DNA of 64,000 bases from Variibacter gotjawalensis (GTDB taxonomy: Bacteria > Pseudomonadota > Alphaproteobacteria > Rhizobiales > Xanthobacteraceae), in contig NZ_AP014946.1 of the NCBI RefSeq assembly GCF_002355335.1, positions 2,371,501-2,435,500 of the forward strand, written 5' to 3'. The position numbers and the translations under genes were made by a program. A model generated the notes under the pieces. The model did no database searches and was not told where the DNA came from. It saw only the letters and a list, made by a program, of their open reading frames with translations. Of this stretch, positions 27,053 through 35,993 are shown piece after piece. The stretch's first letter is position 1; every line of letters starts with the position of its first letter.

Positions 27053-27589
27053 CGCCGCCCGATGAGAGCCCCGACGCCGGTCCAGAAAGACGGCCCGCGT
27101 ATCAATGACGAGATCCGATCGCGCGATGTGCAGCTGATCGATCAGGAAGGTACGAACCACGGCAAGGTAGAATTTCGCGACGCCTTTGCGCGCGCGCAAG
27201 AGGCCGGCCTCGACCTCGTCGAGATCGCACCGAACTCGGTGCCGCCGGTCTGCAAGATCATGGACTTCGGCAAGTTCAAATTCCAGGAACAGAAGAAAGC
27301 CGCCGAAGCGCGCAAGCGTCAGAAGATCGTCGAGATCAAGGAGATCAAGCTCCGCCCGATGATCGACGACCACGACTACGACACCAAGATGAAGGCGATG
27401 AAGCGCTTCTTCGAGGAAGGCGACAAGGTCAAGATCACCCTACGCTTCCGTGGCCGCGAAATGGCCCACCAGGATCTTGGTCAGAAGCTGCTCAACCGCG
27501 TGAAGGGCGATGTCGTCGAATTTGCCAAGGTCGAGCAGGAGCCGAAATACGAAGGCCGCCAGATCATCATGGTCCTGGCGCCGCGCTGA
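27050..27589 (+). CDS. infC: Translation initiation factor IF-3
   Basis: A 179-residue IF-3 that binds the 30S subunit, blocks 50S joining and checks the start codon. N-terminal domain [18 protein letters not shown], linker rich in Lys ([15 protein letters not shown]) and C-terminal domain with EIKLRP and [18 protein letters not shown] are canonical. The start assigned is ATT at 27050 because of its ribosome site (see separate entry), which suggests negative autoregulation. A hairpin terminator follows. rpmI-rplT lie 3 kb downstream rather than directly adjacent, separated by an enolase-superfamily gene and others. Confidence 0.96.
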   Translation: MRRPMRAPTPVQKDGPRINDEIRSRDVQLIDQEGTNHGKVEFRDAFARAQEAGLDLVEIAPNSVPPVCKIMDFGKFKFQEQKKAAEARKRQKIVEIKEIKLRPMIDDHDYDTKMKAMKRFFEEGDKVKITLRFRGREMAHQDLGQKLLNRVKGDVVEFAKVEQEPKYEGRQIIMVLAPR

Positions 27590-27612
27590 TCGCGACGCGC
27601 AACGTTTTTGAT

Positions 27613-27645
27613 AATGGCCGGGCTCGCCCGGCCATTTGCTTTTGG
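27613..27645 (+). terminator. Terminator of infC
   Basis: AATGGCCGGGC-TC-GCCCGGCCATT stem-loop followed by TGCTTTT, 25 bases after the infC stop and before the convergent enolase-family gene. Confidence 0.85.
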
Positions 27646-27661
27646 CGGCAGTGTCCGCGCG

Positions 27662-28870
27662 CTACTTCTTCTCGCTGCCGTAGTTGAGCAAGCCCTTGCC
27701 CTTCGGCGGATGCGCTTTGAGCGCCTCCTCGTTCGGCTCGGTGCCCCAGCCCGGACGATCCGGCATGATCAGGTGGCCGTCGACGATCTCCGGCACATGC
27801 GTGAAGAGTTCGTCGTCCCACGCGATGCGGTCGATGTCGGTTTCCATGATGCGCAGGTTCGGCACGGCGGCCGAGAAATGCGCGTTCATCATCGTGCAGA
27901 GATGGCCGTAGAAGTTATGCGGCGCGACGTTGACCTCATGCGCTTCCGCCGCATTCGCGATCTTCATCGACTGCCACACACCGTTCCACGGCGTGTCGAC
28001 GATCGCGACATCCATTGCTTGTTCGCGGAAGTAGGGGAGGAATTCGCGCAGGCCCAGCAGCGTCTCGCATGACGAGATCGGATGCGGCGACTGACGGCGG
28101 ATGTAGCCGAGCGCTTCCGGCGAATACGAGTCGATCTCGACCCAGAACATCTTGAAGTCGGCAATCTCGCGGAGGATGCGCAGATAGCCCTCCGTCTTAG
28201 CGTTGAAGTTGAGGTCGAGCAGAAGATCGATCTCGCCGCCCGCGCCGTCGACGAGCGCTTCGAGATGCATGCGCAAGTTTCGCAGCACGTCGCGGTCGAC
28301 GTTGAGGGCAGGCGAGAACGGCACGCCGAAGCCCGGACGATAGCCTTTCGGATTTTGCTTCTTGTCGTCGTAGATGAAGATGTTCGTCTTCGCGGCCGTA
28401 AAGCCCTTCTTCTTGACCTCGGCGCCGATCGCTTTGACGCCATCGAGATCCTTGATCGCCGGCTTGTAATAATCCGGGTGATTGATGCGCCATGTCGCGC
28501 AGTGCGACCAGTACACGCGGATCTTGTCGCGCACCTTGCCGCCGAGCAGCGCATAAACCGGAACGCCGAGCGCTTTCGCTTTCGCGTCGAGCAGCGCGTT
28601 CTCGATCGCCGCCATCGCGAGCGCGATCACGCCGCCGGCGGCCGGCCGGGTCGCGCAGTAGAGTTCCGCATAGATGACTTCGTGATCCGAGACCGGTTTG
28701 CCGATCACGCGCTCCGACAGCTTATGGATGACCGCGCTCACTCCGGGCGCGCCGAAACCTTCGTCGAACTCGCTCCAACCGACGATGCCTTCGTCGGTCG
28801 TCAGCTTGACGAAGTGGTAATTGCGCCAGCCTGCGTCACAGGCCAGCGTTTCGATCTTTGCGACTTTCAT
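27662..28870 (-). CDS. Enolase-superfamily enzyme (mandelate racemase/muconate lactonizing family)
   Basis: A 402-residue two-domain protein: N-terminal capping domain to about residue 125 (KVRDKIRVYWSH marks the boundary) and a beta/alpha barrel. Metal ligands are in LLLDLNFN, FWVEIDSY and ISSCETLLG; PHNFYG near residue 325 has the conserved His region, and TAAKTNIF supplies a Lys. It probably dehydrates or epimerises an acid sugar or related carboxylate. A good AAGGAAC ribosome site precedes ATG 28870. No transport or catabolic neighbours reveal the substrate. Confidence 0.85.
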   Translation of the reverse strand: MKVAKIETLACDAGWRNYHFVKLTTDEGIVGWSEFDEGFGAPGVSAVIHKLSERVIGKPVSDHEVIYAELYCATRPAAGGVIALAMAAIENALLDAKAKALGVPVYALLGGKVRDKIRVYWSHCATWRINHPDYYKPAIKDLDGVKAIGAEVKKKGFTAAKTNIFIYDDKKQNPKGYRPGFGVPFSPALNVDRDVLRNLRMHLEALVDGAGGEIDLLLDLNFNAKTEGYLRILREIADFKMFWVEIDSYSPEALGYIRRQSPHPISSCETLLGLREFLPYFREQAMDVAIVDTPWNGVWQSMKIANAAEAHEVNVAPHNFYGHLCTMMNAHFSAAVPNLRIMETDIDRIAWDDELFTHVPEIVDGHLIMPDRPGWGTEPNEEALKAHPPKGKGLLNYGSEKK

Positions 28871-28975
28871 TCTTGTTCCTTGAGGTTCGCTCCGAGTGCC
28901 ATATTGCGGCAGGCGGCAAGGCTTGGCAAAGTCCGCGGGCCCGCCGGAATAACACCAATACGCAGAGGGAATGGC

Positions 28976-29713
28976 ATGCGCAGGACGCTTTCGTTGGCGC
29001 TCACGCTTCTTGTTGTCGCACTGATCGCGGGACCGGCCGCCGCGCAGCCGAGTATCTCACCGAATGTTCCGTCCGGCGGTCCACCGCCACCGCCTCCGCC
29101 GCCGCCACCTCCGCAGGGCAATGCGCCCGGTATCGCGCTCAACGAGCCGATGTGGATTGCCGTCAACGGACAATCGACGGGGCCGTTTCAGCCGCCCGAG
29201 ATCGCACGCAAGATCGGCACGCGCGAGATCATCGGCGAGACGATGGTGTTCACCAATTCGATGAACCGCTGGACGCGCGCTTCGGATGTAGCGGCGCTGC
29301 AGCCGCTGTTGCAGCAGGCGCAAGCCGGCGCGCCGGCGCCCGGAATGCCGCCCGCGCCTCCGGCCGGCGACAACGAGGCGATCGCGCGCCTGACACAATT
29401 CATGACCGGCGAGTGGATGGTCGAGCAGCCCGGCATGTATCAAGGGCTGACGGTCCGCACGCAGCTGCGTTACTTTCCGGATGGAAACTTCCGCGGCGCG
29501 CGGCATTTGATCGGCGCCAATCCGGGCGGCGGGCCTTACACGCAGACGACGCCGCTCAACGGCCGGTGGAGCGTGCAGCCGATCGACGATCGCCGTTTCG
29601 TGCTGACCTTCACGGGCGCCAGCATTTCGGGCTCGGTGCAACTTGAGATTCTCGATCAGAACCGGCTGCGCAACGAGCAGGACAATTACATCTCGATCCG
29701 CGTCGGCCGCTGA
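28976..29713 (+). CDS. Exported GYF_2 (DUF4339) domain protein
   Basis: About 245 residues: signal peptide 1-24 (cleaved after AAA), a run of eleven prolines near residue 38 acting as a linker, a GYF_2/DUF4339 domain at about 55-105 (WIAVNGQSTGPFQPPEIARKI), a second Pro/Ala linker and a C-terminal beta-rich domain (TGEWMVEQPG...LNGRWSVQPIDDRRFVLTFTG) resembling lipocalin-like folds. Start ATG 28976 has AGAGGGA upstream. Domain order suggests a periplasmic binding or scaffold protein; function unknown. Confidence 0.8.
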   Translation: MRRTLSLALTLLVVALIAGPAAAQPSISPNVPSGGPPPPPPPPPPPQGNAPGIALNEPMWIAVNGQSTGPFQPPEIARKIGTREIIGETMVFTNSMNRWTRASDVAALQPLLQQAQAGAPAPGMPPAPPAGDNEAIARLTQFMTGEWMVEQPGMYQGLTVRTQLRYFPDGNFRGARHLIGANPGGGPYTQTTPLNGRWSVQPIDDRRFVLTFTGASISGSVQLEILDQNRLRNEQDNYISIRVGR

Positions 29714-29723
29714 GCGCTGAAAC

Positions 29724-29769
29724 AAAAAAGGCCCTGACCCCTACGCAATACAAGAGGGGATCAGGGCCT
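29724..29769 (-). terminator. Hairpin terminator of the 73-residue gene (minus strand)
   Basis: AGGCCCTGA-CCCC pairs with GGGG-A-TCAGGGCCT around a loop of about 14 bases; on the minus strand it is followed by TTTTTTGTTT. It lies between the convergent genes ending at 29713 and 29921. Confidence 0.7.
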
Positions 29770-29827
29770 ACTGTTTGCCGACGACAACCCGACGCAAAAC
29801 TCACGGGCTGCCGACGGCAGAAGGAAT

Positions 29828-29871
29828 CGAGGCCATGACCCTTACTCGATACTCAACAGGTCATGGCCTCG
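29828..29871. repeat. Second, related hairpin (13-bp perfect stem)
   Basis: CGAGGCCATGACC (29828-29840) pairs perfectly with GGTCATGGCCTCG (29859-29871). Its loop and stem resemble the terminator 60 bases away (GGCC-TGACCC, then TAC, then ATAC), suggesting the two arose by duplication. No T-tract follows on either strand. Confidence 0.6.
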
Positions 29872-29920
29872 AGAGGCGCCAGCGGTTGCCCGCGTGTCGC
29901 CAATCAATCGGAGCGGCCGG

Positions 29921-30142
29921 TTAGGCGACGCTCAATTCGTAGTAAGCGGCTTCGCTGTGGTAGGTCGGTGCAGCTTCGAAAGCCGCATCCTCGACAAACG
30001 GTGGCACATCGTTGCTGGCAGCGAGCAGATCGAGTGGGTCAATTTTCGTCACTTCGGCTAGAGCAATGGCGACTGCGAGCAAGAGCGGATTGAAAATTCC
30101 GCGACGACCCAGAGTGTCGTCGGTGGCGTACGCGTACTCCAT
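29921..30142 (-). CDS. Small acidic protein, unknown
   Basis: A 73-residue acidic protein (many Asp, Glu, Ala) with a central hydrophobic segment (NPLLLAVAIALAEV, residues 18-31). The ATG at 30142 has GGGAG seven bases upstream and the gene ends before a strong terminator, so expression is credible. No family recognised; no Cys or metal motif. The hydrophobic stretch could be a short membrane-associated helix. Confidence 0.55.
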   Translation of the reverse strand: MEYAYATDDTLGRRGIFNPLLLAVAIALAEVTKIDPLDLLAASNDVPPFVEDAAFEAAPTYHSEAAYYELSVA

Positions 30143-30538
30143 ACAAAACTCCCAGTTCCTACGCGATCGTCGGGAGGCGACAGCCTCCGTTGACCCTATG
30201 CGGCTGAACGCCGGCCGCAGCAGCAGGGTTAAGCAACCCTGAAATCAGCCTAGGAGAACTTGCTTAAAATTTTACTGCCGTGCCCTCTCTGGCCTGCAGT
30301 TCGCAAAGAAAAAGCGAGCGGTAACATAGGGCTGCAACGGAGGTCTCTGGGATGCCGATTTTGGTGCCCGAAACCGTTGCAAAAAGCGATTTGCTCTGCC
30401 ATAAGCCCGGTCTTCCGCCCGCCCGGCCAGTAAGGGCTGCCGTGGCGCGCGCGAATGCTCAATTCCGAGCCGCTCGATTTCGAGCACCATTCTGGTGGGC
30501 TGTTGGCCTATGGCCAATGCTGCCGATAGGAGAGCCAA
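30143..30538 (+). promoter_or_regulatory. Leader region of rpmI-rplT
   Basis: About 395 bases with no supported gene. Near the middle, GCAACGG (from 30332) can pair with CCGTTGC about 35 bases later, enclosing further complementary bases. Such structured leaders upstream of rpmI-rplT mediate L20 feedback in other bacteria; here the role is inference. A short frame at 30352-30570 lacks support. Confidence 0.35.
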
Positions 30539-30739
30539 ATGCCCAAGATGAAGACCAAGTCGGGCGCTAAAAAGCGCTTCAAGATTACCGGCAGCGGTAA
30601 AGTGAAGACGGGCCAGGCGAACAAACGCCACGGCATGATCAAGCGGACCAAGAAGCAGATCCGCCAGTCGCGAGGCACCACGGTCGCGTTCAAGACCGAC
30701 GGTGAGAACATCAAGAAGTACTGGATGCCCAACGGCTGA
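30539..30739 (+). CDS. rpmI: 50S ribosomal protein L35
   Basis: A 66-residue very basic protein starting [15 protein letters not shown], the family signature, with GGAG eight bases before the ATG. First gene of the rpmI-rplT pair. Confidence 0.98.
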   Translation: MPKMKTKSGAKKRFKITGSGKVKTGQANKRHGMIKRTKKQIRQSRGTTVAFKTDGENIKKYWMPNG

Positions 30740-30801
30740 CTTCACGCGCCGCGTGAACAATCACGCGTAACCCACTGTCTGGATTCTGAAGGAGAGCTTC
30801 A

Positions 30802-31167
30802 ATGGCTCGCGTCAAACGTGGCGTAACGTCCCACGCCAAGCACAAGAAAGTCTTCAAGGCCGCTAAAGGTTTTTACGGCCGCCGCAAGAACACCATCCGC
30901 ATCGCCAAGCAGGCGGTCGAGAAGTCGCAGCAGTACGCGTTCCGCGACCGCAAGCGTAAGAAGCGCACCTTCCGCGCTCTGTGGATTCAGCGCCTCAACG
31001 CCGCTGTCCGTCCGTTCGGCCTGACCTATTCGCGATTTATCGCCGGCCTGGCCAAGGCCGAGATCTTGGTCGACCGCAAGGTCCTGGCGGATCTCGCGGT
31101 TCGCGAGCCGGCTGCGTTCGGTGCCATCGTCGAGAAGGCGAAGGCGGCTCTCCCCGCAGCGGCTTAA
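30802..31167 (+). CDS. rplT: 50S ribosomal protein L20
   Basis: A 121-residue 23S rRNA-binding assembly protein, beginning [16 protein letters not shown], with the [16 protein letters not shown] and [21 protein letters not shown] blocks. AAGGAGAG precedes the ATG. It lies 62 bases after rpmI and normally represses its own operon by binding the leader. Confidence 0.98.
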   Translation: MARVKRGVTSHAKHKKVFKAAKGFYGRRKNTIRIAKQAVEKSQQYAFRDRKRKKRTFRALWIQRLNAAVRPFGLTYSRFIAGLAKAEILVDRKVLADLAVREPAAFGAIVEKAKAALPAAA

Positions 31168-31238
31168 GGCCTGCTTCGTCGCGCCACCTTGGCGCGACCC
31201 TCGTCCGGTCCGGCGAGGCGTCGTTTGGGGGCTACCCC

Positions 31239-31766
31239 ATGATCGACATCGGCTATGTGCGGCGCATGGCACGCTATAACGCGTGGCAGAATGCGTCGCT
31301 CTATGCTGCCGCCGATACGCTGTCCGACGATGATCGGCGGCGTGATCGCGGCGCGTTCTTCGGCTCCATCCATGACACGCTCGCCCATCTCTGCTGGGCG
31401 GACCGCATGTGGATGAGCCGCTGGTCCGATATCGAGAAGGCGCCGTATCCGCCGAAGGAGGCGGGTGCCCACTACACGTGGGAGCAGTTGCAAGCCGAGC
31501 GCACGACCCTCGATGCGCGCATCCTGCGCTGGGCAGACGCCATGGACGCCGCCTGGATCGGCGGCCGGACGACGTGGTTCTCCGGCATCAAGCAGCGCGA
31601 CGTCAGCGAAGAGACGTGGCTCCTGGTGACGCACCTCTTCAACCACCAAACGCATCATCGCGGGCAGGCGCACGCGATGCTGACGGCGGCCGGCACCGAC
31701 CCCGACGAGACCGACATCTGGCTGATGCCGGACCGGTTCATCAATCTCTCTCCTCAAACCGCGTAG
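31239..31766 (+). CDS. DinB family protein
   Basis: A 175-residue four-helix-bundle protein of the DinB/YfiT superfamily. Candidate metal-ligand histidines are in SIHDTLAHL (residue about 48) and in the H-x3-H-type pair of HLFNHQTHHRGQ (about 135-140). Such proteins act as thiol- or metal-dependent transferases or hydrolases in various pathways; the specific role is unknown. Start ATG 31239, after an antisense-like open stretch. It sits between rplT and pheS, an order seen in related genomes. Confidence 0.85.
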   Translation: MIDIGYVRRMARYNAWQNASLYAAADTLSDDDRRRDRGAFFGSIHDTLAHLCWADRMWMSRWSDIEKAPYPPKEAGAHYTWEQLQAERTTLDARILRWADAMDAAWIGGRTTWFSGIKQRDVSEETWLLVTHLFNHQTHHRGQAHAMLTAAGTDPDETDIWLMPDRFINLSPQTA

Positions 31767-31775
31767 ATCGAAACA

Positions 31776-32858
31776 ATGTCCGACATCGCGAGTCTCCAGA
31801 CGGAAATCCTCGGCGCGATCACTGCCGCGAAAGACGAGGCGGCGCTCGAGCAGGTGCGCATCGCGGCGCTCGGCAAGAGCGGCTCGGTCTCGGCGCTGCT
31901 GAAAACGCTCGGCGCGATGACGCCGGATGAGCGCAAAGCCAAAGGCCCGGCGATCAATGCGCTCAAGGACGAGGTCAACACCGCGCTCCTCACGGCGCGC
32001 ACCGCGCTCAAAGACGCAGCCCTCGACGCCAAGCTCGTCAACGACACCGTCGACGTCACGCTGCCGGTCCGCGAGAATCCCGCCGAGCAGGGGCGCATCC
32101 ACCCGATCAGCCAGGTGATCGACGAACTCACCACGATCTTCGCCGACATGGGCTTCGCGGTGGCGGAAGGTCCGGACATCGAAACCGACGACTACAACTT
32201 CACCAAGCTCAACTTCCCGCCGGACCATCCGGCGCGCGAGATGCACGACACGTTCTTCTTCAAGCCGAAGGAAGACGGCTCGCGCATGCTCCTCCGCACG
32301 CACACGTCGCCCGTCCAGGTGCGCACGATGCTGTCGCAGAAGCCGCCGATCCGCGTCATCATTCCGGGCCGCACGTATCGCATGGACTCGGACCAGACGC
32401 ACACGCCGATGTTCCATCAGGTCGAAGGCCTCGTCATCGACAAGAGCGCGAACCTCGGCCACCTGAAGTGGATCCTGCGCGAATTCTGCAAGGCGTTCTT
32501 CGAGGTCGACGACGTGAAGATGCGTTTCCGTCCGTCGTTCTTCCCGTTCACCGAGCCGTCGCTCGAAGTCGACATCCAGTGCCGCCGCGACAAGGGCGAA
32601 ATCCGCTTCGGCGAAGGCGACGACTGGCTGGAGATTCTCGGTTGCGGCATGGTGCATCCGAACGTGTTGCGCAACTGCGGCCTCGATCCCGACGAGTACC
32701 AAGGCTTCGCCTGGGGCATGGGCATCGACCGCATCGCGATGCTGAAATACGGCATGCCGGACCTGCGCGCCTTCTTCGACGCCGACGTCCGTTGGCTCTC
32801 GCATTACGGCTTCCGCCCGCTCGACTTCCCGACGCTAGCGGGAGGACTGAGCACGTGA
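31776..32858 (+). CDS. pheS: Phenylalanine-tRNA ligase, alpha subunit
   Basis: A 360-residue class II synthetase subunit that holds the catalytic site for tRNA-Phe charging. N-terminal coiled coil (to about residue 90), motif 2 [21 protein letters not shown] region, and motif 3 [14 protein letters not shown] are present. Ten bases after the DinB gene. Its partner pheT begins 511 bases downstream, with a DUF559 gene cassette in between, an unusual interruption of a normally tight pair. Confidence 0.97.
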   Translation: MSDIASLQTEILGAITAAKDEAALEQVRIAALGKSGSVSALLKTLGAMTPDERKAKGPAINALKDEVNTALLTARTALKDAALDAKLVNDTVDVTLPVRENPAEQGRIHPISQVIDELTTIFADMGFAVAEGPDIETDDYNFTKLNFPPDHPAREMHDTFFFKPKEDGSRMLLRTHTSPVQVRTMLSQKPPIRVIIPGRTYRMDSDQTHTPMFHQVEGLVIDKSANLGHLKWILREFCKAFFEVDDVKMRFRPSFFPFTEPSLEVDIQCRRDKGEIRFGEGDDWLEILGCGMVHPNVLRNCGLDPDEYQGFAWGMGIDRIAMLKYGMPDLRAFFDADVRWLSHYGFRPLDFPTLAGGLST

Positions 32859-32890
32859 TTGCTGCCTCAAATAGGAGCGCTCGTTCGAGC

Positions 32891-32930
32891 GTTCCCTCCC
32901 CCCTTGCGGGGGAGGGACAGGGAGGGGGGT
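32891..32930. repeat. Left copy of a 40-bp inverted repeat (family E)
   Basis: A 40-base G/C-stretch sequence (beginning GTTCCCTCCCCCCTTGCGG) immediately upstream of the DUF559 start; its exact reverse complement is at 33295-33334. It can itself fold (CCCTCCCCC with GGGGGAGGG). Confidence 0.95.
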
Positions 32931-32932
32931 AA

Positions 32933-33373
32933 ATGCCCCACGCCGTTGTCAGCGATCGGCAACGCGGCCGTGCGAAGCGTCTCCGCACGACGATGACGCG
33001 CGCGGAGGTGCTGCTGTGGCGTTACTTGAAAGCTCATCACGTGGACGGCTTTGGCTTCAGGCGACAGGCGCCGCTTGGGCCGTTCATCGTCGACTTCGTC
33101 TGTCACGAGGCGCGGTTGGCGATCGAGCTTGACGGCGAAACGCATGATTTCGCCGAACAACAACGCCGCGATCTGATGCGCGATCGTTGGCTGCGATCGC
33201 GCGGCTATTCAATCCTTCGTTTCTCCAACGATGACGTTCTGAAGAATCTCGAAGGCGTCATCGCTTCCATTCGCGCGATCATCGCGCACGGTACACCCCC
33301 CTCCCTGTCCCTCCCCCGCAAGGGGGGAGGGAACCCCAACTCAAGCGCTTCAGGCGCGGAGCAACAGCTATGA
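32933..33373 (+). CDS. DUF559 / Vsr-like endonuclease-domain protein
   Basis: A 146-residue protein with a PD-(D/E)xK-type fold related to Vsr endonucleases (COG2852). The core runs [23 protein letters not shown], then [24 protein letters not shown] with the likely catalytic Asp and Glu, then [12 protein letters not shown]. The last 30 residues (from [13 protein letters not shown]) are translated from the right-hand copy of the flanking inverted repeat, and the stop overlaps the pheT start by four bases. The unit lies between pheS and pheT. Catalytic activity and mobility are inferred, not shown. Confidence 0.88.
   Translation: MPHAVVSDRQRGRAKRLRTTMTRAEVLLWRYLKAHHVDGFGFRRQAPLGPFIVDFVCHEARLAIELDGETHDFAEQQRRDLMRDRWLRSRGYSILRFSNDDVLKNLEGVIASIRAIIAHGTPPSLSLPRKGGGNPNSSASGAEQQL
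33295..33334. repeat. Right copy of the 40-bp inverted repeat (family E)
   Basis: Exact reverse complement of 32891-32930. It lies inside the DUF559 coding sequence and encodes its [13 protein letters not shown] tail. Confidence 0.95.
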
Positions 33374-35787
33374 AATTCACGCTCTCCTGGCTGAAGGAAC
33401 ATCTCGACACCGACGCCTCGCTCGACAAGATCGTCGAGACGCTGACGGCGATCGGGCTCGAGGTCGAGAATGTCGAGGATCCCGCGAAAGCTCTCGCGGC
33501 GTTCAAGATCGCTTACGTCGTCGATGCGAAGCAGCATCCCAACGCGGACCGCCTCCGCGTCTGCATGGTCGACACCGGCGAGGGCGCGCCGATCCAGGTC
33601 GTCTGCGGCGCACCGAACGCGCGCACCGGCATGAAGAGCGTCTTCTCGCCGCCGGGCACCTACATCCCGGGCAAGAAGATCACGCTCGGCATCGGCAAGA
33701 TCCGCGACGTTGAAAGCCGCGGCATGCTCGTCTCCGAAGCCGAGATGGAATTGTCGGACGATCACGACGGCATCATCGATCTGCCGGACGACGCACCGGT
33801 CGGCACGCCTTACGCGACTTACGCAAAGCTCGACGATCCCGTCATCGAGATCAACCTGACGCCGAACCGTCCGGATGCGACCGGCGTCTACGGCATCGCG
33901 CGCGATCTCGCGGCCGCCGGCCTCGGCAAACTGAAAGACGGCAGCGTCAAAAACATCGCGGGAAAATTCCCGTGCCCCGTCAGCGTGAAGCTCGACTTCG
34001 CTTCAACATCGTCGCTGTGCCCGGCCTTCGCGCTGCGTCTCGTCAAAGGCGTGAAGAACGGCCCGTCGCCGGCGTGGATGCAGAAGCGTCTCAAAGCGAT
34101 CGGCCTTCGTCCGATCAACGCGCTCGTCGACATCACCAACTACGTGACGTTCGATCGCGGCCGTCCGCTGCACGTGTTCGACGCCGCGAAGGTGAACGGC
34201 AATCTCACGGTGCGCCGCGCGAAAGAGGGCGAAGAACTGCTCGCGCTCGACGGCCGCACTTACAAGCTCGATCCGTCGATCTGCGTCATCACGGACGAGA
34301 AGGGCGTCGAGTCGCTCTCAGGCGTGATGGGCGGCGAGGAAACCGGTTGCTCCGACACGACCACCGACGTGTTGATCGAGTCGGCGCTCTGGGTGCCGAA
34401 CAACATCGCGCAGACCGGCCGCAAGCTCGGCATCAACACGGACGCGCGCTATCGCTTCGAGCGCGGCGTCGATCCAGCTTTCAATTCGCCGGGCGCTGAA
34501 CTTGCGACCCAGCTCGTCATCGATCTCTGCGGCGGCGAACCGTCGGAACTGATCGTCGTCGGTGACGAAAGCGCGCCGCAAACCGTCGTCGACTTCCCGG
34601 TCAGCGAGACCAAACGTCTCGCTGGTCTCGATGTGCCGGACACTGACGCACGCAAGACGCTTGAGGCGCTCGGCTTCGCCGTGAAGGGCGAGGGCGCGCG
34701 CTGGCAGGTCACCGCGCCGACATGGCGTCCCGATGTCGAAGGCAAAGCCGACATCGTTGAAGAGATCATGCGCATCGCTGGCGTCGACAACATCGCGCCG
34801 GTGCCGTTCGAACGCGGCGATGCGCCGCGCAAGCCGGTGCTGACGCCGATCCAGATTCGCACGCGGAAAGCCAAGCGCGCGCTCGCCTCGCGCGGCATGA
34901 CCGAAGCCGTGACGTGGTCGTTCGTTTCCGAGAAGCAGGCCAAGCAGTTTGGCGGTGGCGATGTATCGCTCTCGCTCGCTAACCCGATCGCGGCCGAACT
35001 CTCCGACATGCGCCCCAGCATCATTCCGGGCCTCGCCAGCGCCGCACAGAAGAACAGCGACCGCGGCTTTGCCGACGTCGCGCTGTTCGAAGTCGGCGCG
35101 ATTTTCAAGGGTGATAAGCCGGAGGATCAATTCATCGTCGCGACCGGCGTGCGCAACGCACAAGCGCGCGCGTCAGGCAGCGGGCGTTTCTGGTCGGGCT
35201 CGGCCGGCAATGTCGATGTCTACGACGCGAAGGCCGACGCGCTCGCAGTGCTGGTTGCGGCCGGTGCGTCGCCGAATGCGCTGCAGATCGTTCCGGGTGG
35301 ACCCGCATGGTTTCATCCGGGCCGCTCCGGCACGATCCAGATCGGACCGCAGAATGTGCTCGGCCACTTCGGCGAATTGCATCCGAAGGCGCTTGAAGCA
35401 CTCGGCGTCGATGGCCCGATCGCGGCCTTCGAAGTTGTGCTCGATCGCGTGCCGGAAGCAAAGAAGAAGCCGACACGCGCGAAGCCGGTGCTCGATCTTT
35501 CGGCCTTCCAGCCGGTCGAGCGAGATTTCGCGTTCGTCGTCGATCGCAACGTGAAGGCGGCAGACATTCTCCGCGCCGCGCAGAGCGCCGAGAAGAAGTT
35601 GTTGGCCGGCATCAGCATCTTTGATGTCTACGAAGGCACTGGCGTCGAGCCCGGCAAGAAGTCGGTCGCCATCGCCGTAACGCTGCAGCCGCGTGAGAAG
35701 ACGCTCACCGATCAGGAGATCGATGCGGTCGGCGCGAAGATTGTTGCGGAAGTGTCGAAACGCACCGGTGCCGTGCTGCGAGGTTAG
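33370..35787 (+). CDS. pheT: Phenylalanine-tRNA ligase, beta subunit
   Basis: An 805-residue subunit that binds tRNA and edits Tyr-tRNA-Phe. Start [15 protein letters not shown]; tRNA-binding OB domain at about 40-150; B3/B4 editing region around 215-395 ([24 protein letters not shown]); B5 domain about 405-475; ferredoxin-fold anticodon-binding domain at the C terminus ([20 protein letters not shown]). Its ATG overlaps the DUF559 stop, and its ribosome site (GGAGC) lies within that gene, so it is translationally tied to the cassette. Confidence 0.98.
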   Translation: MKFTLSWLKEHLDTDASLDKIVETLTAIGLEVENVEDPAKALAAFKIAYVVDAKQHPNADRLRVCMVDTGEGAPIQVVCGAPNARTGMKSVFSPPGTYIPGKKITLGIGKIRDVESRGMLVSEAEMELSDDHDGIIDLPDDAPVGTPYATYAKLDDPVIEINLTPNRPDATGVYGIARDLAAAGLGKLKDGSVKNIAGKFPCPVSVKLDFASTSSLCPAFALRLVKGVKNGPSPAWMQKRLKAIGLRPINALVDITNYVTFDRGRPLHVFDAAKVNGNLTVRRAKEGEELLALDGRTYKLDPSICVITDEKGVESLSGVMGGEETGCSDTTTDVLIESALWVPNNIAQTGRKLGINTDARYRFERGVDPAFNSPGAELATQLVIDLCGGEPSELIVVGDESAPQTVVDFPVSETKRLAGLDVPDTDARKTLEALGFAVKGEGARWQVTAPTWRPDVEGKADIVEEIMRIAGVDNIAPVPFERGDAPRKPVLTPIQIRTRKAKRALASRGMTEAVTWSFVSEKQAKQFGGGDVSLSLANPIAAELSDMRPSIIPGLASAAQKNSDRGFADVALFEVGAIFKGDKPEDQFIVATGVRNAQARASGSGRFWSGSAGNVDVYDAKADALAVLVAAGASPNALQIVPGGPAWFHPGRSGTIQIGPQNVLGHFGELHPKALEALGVDGPIAAFEVVLDRVPEAKKKPTRAKPVLDLSAFQPVERDFAFVVDRNVKAADILRAAQSAEKKLLAGISIFDVYEGTGVEPGKKSVAIAVTLQPREKTLTDQEIDAVGAKIVAEVSKRTGAVLRG

Positions 35788-35827
35788 CGTCCGCGCAATT
35801 CTGAATGCTGAGCTGCGGCTGGGTTAT

Positions 35828-35957
35828 CCCTCTCCCGTTTACGGGAGAGGGTGGCGAGCGCAGCGAGCCGGGTGAGGGGACGTCGCGAACTCGGAATATT
35901 TCGCTTGCCTCACCCTAACCCTCTCCCGGTTCGCGAAGCGAACCCTGCGGGAGAGGG
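35828..35957. repeat. Dispersed palindromic repeat, family D
   Basis: A 130-bp element bounded by CCCTCTCCCG and CGGGAGAGGG. The left part is a 24-base near-perfect hairpin (35828-35851), the centre has GGGTGAGGGG and CCTCACCCTAACCC complements, and the right part a GGTTCGC/GCGAACC hairpin. It fills the gap between pheT and the AI-2E gene. Confidence 0.85.
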
Positions 35958-35993
35958 GACGCTAGAACCGCAGCCACCGAGCAATGATGTCCG

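Noticed and set aside
30352-30570. 72-codon frame overlapping the rpmI start
   Set aside because: Overlaps the well-supported rpmI start and its ribosome site; no homology.
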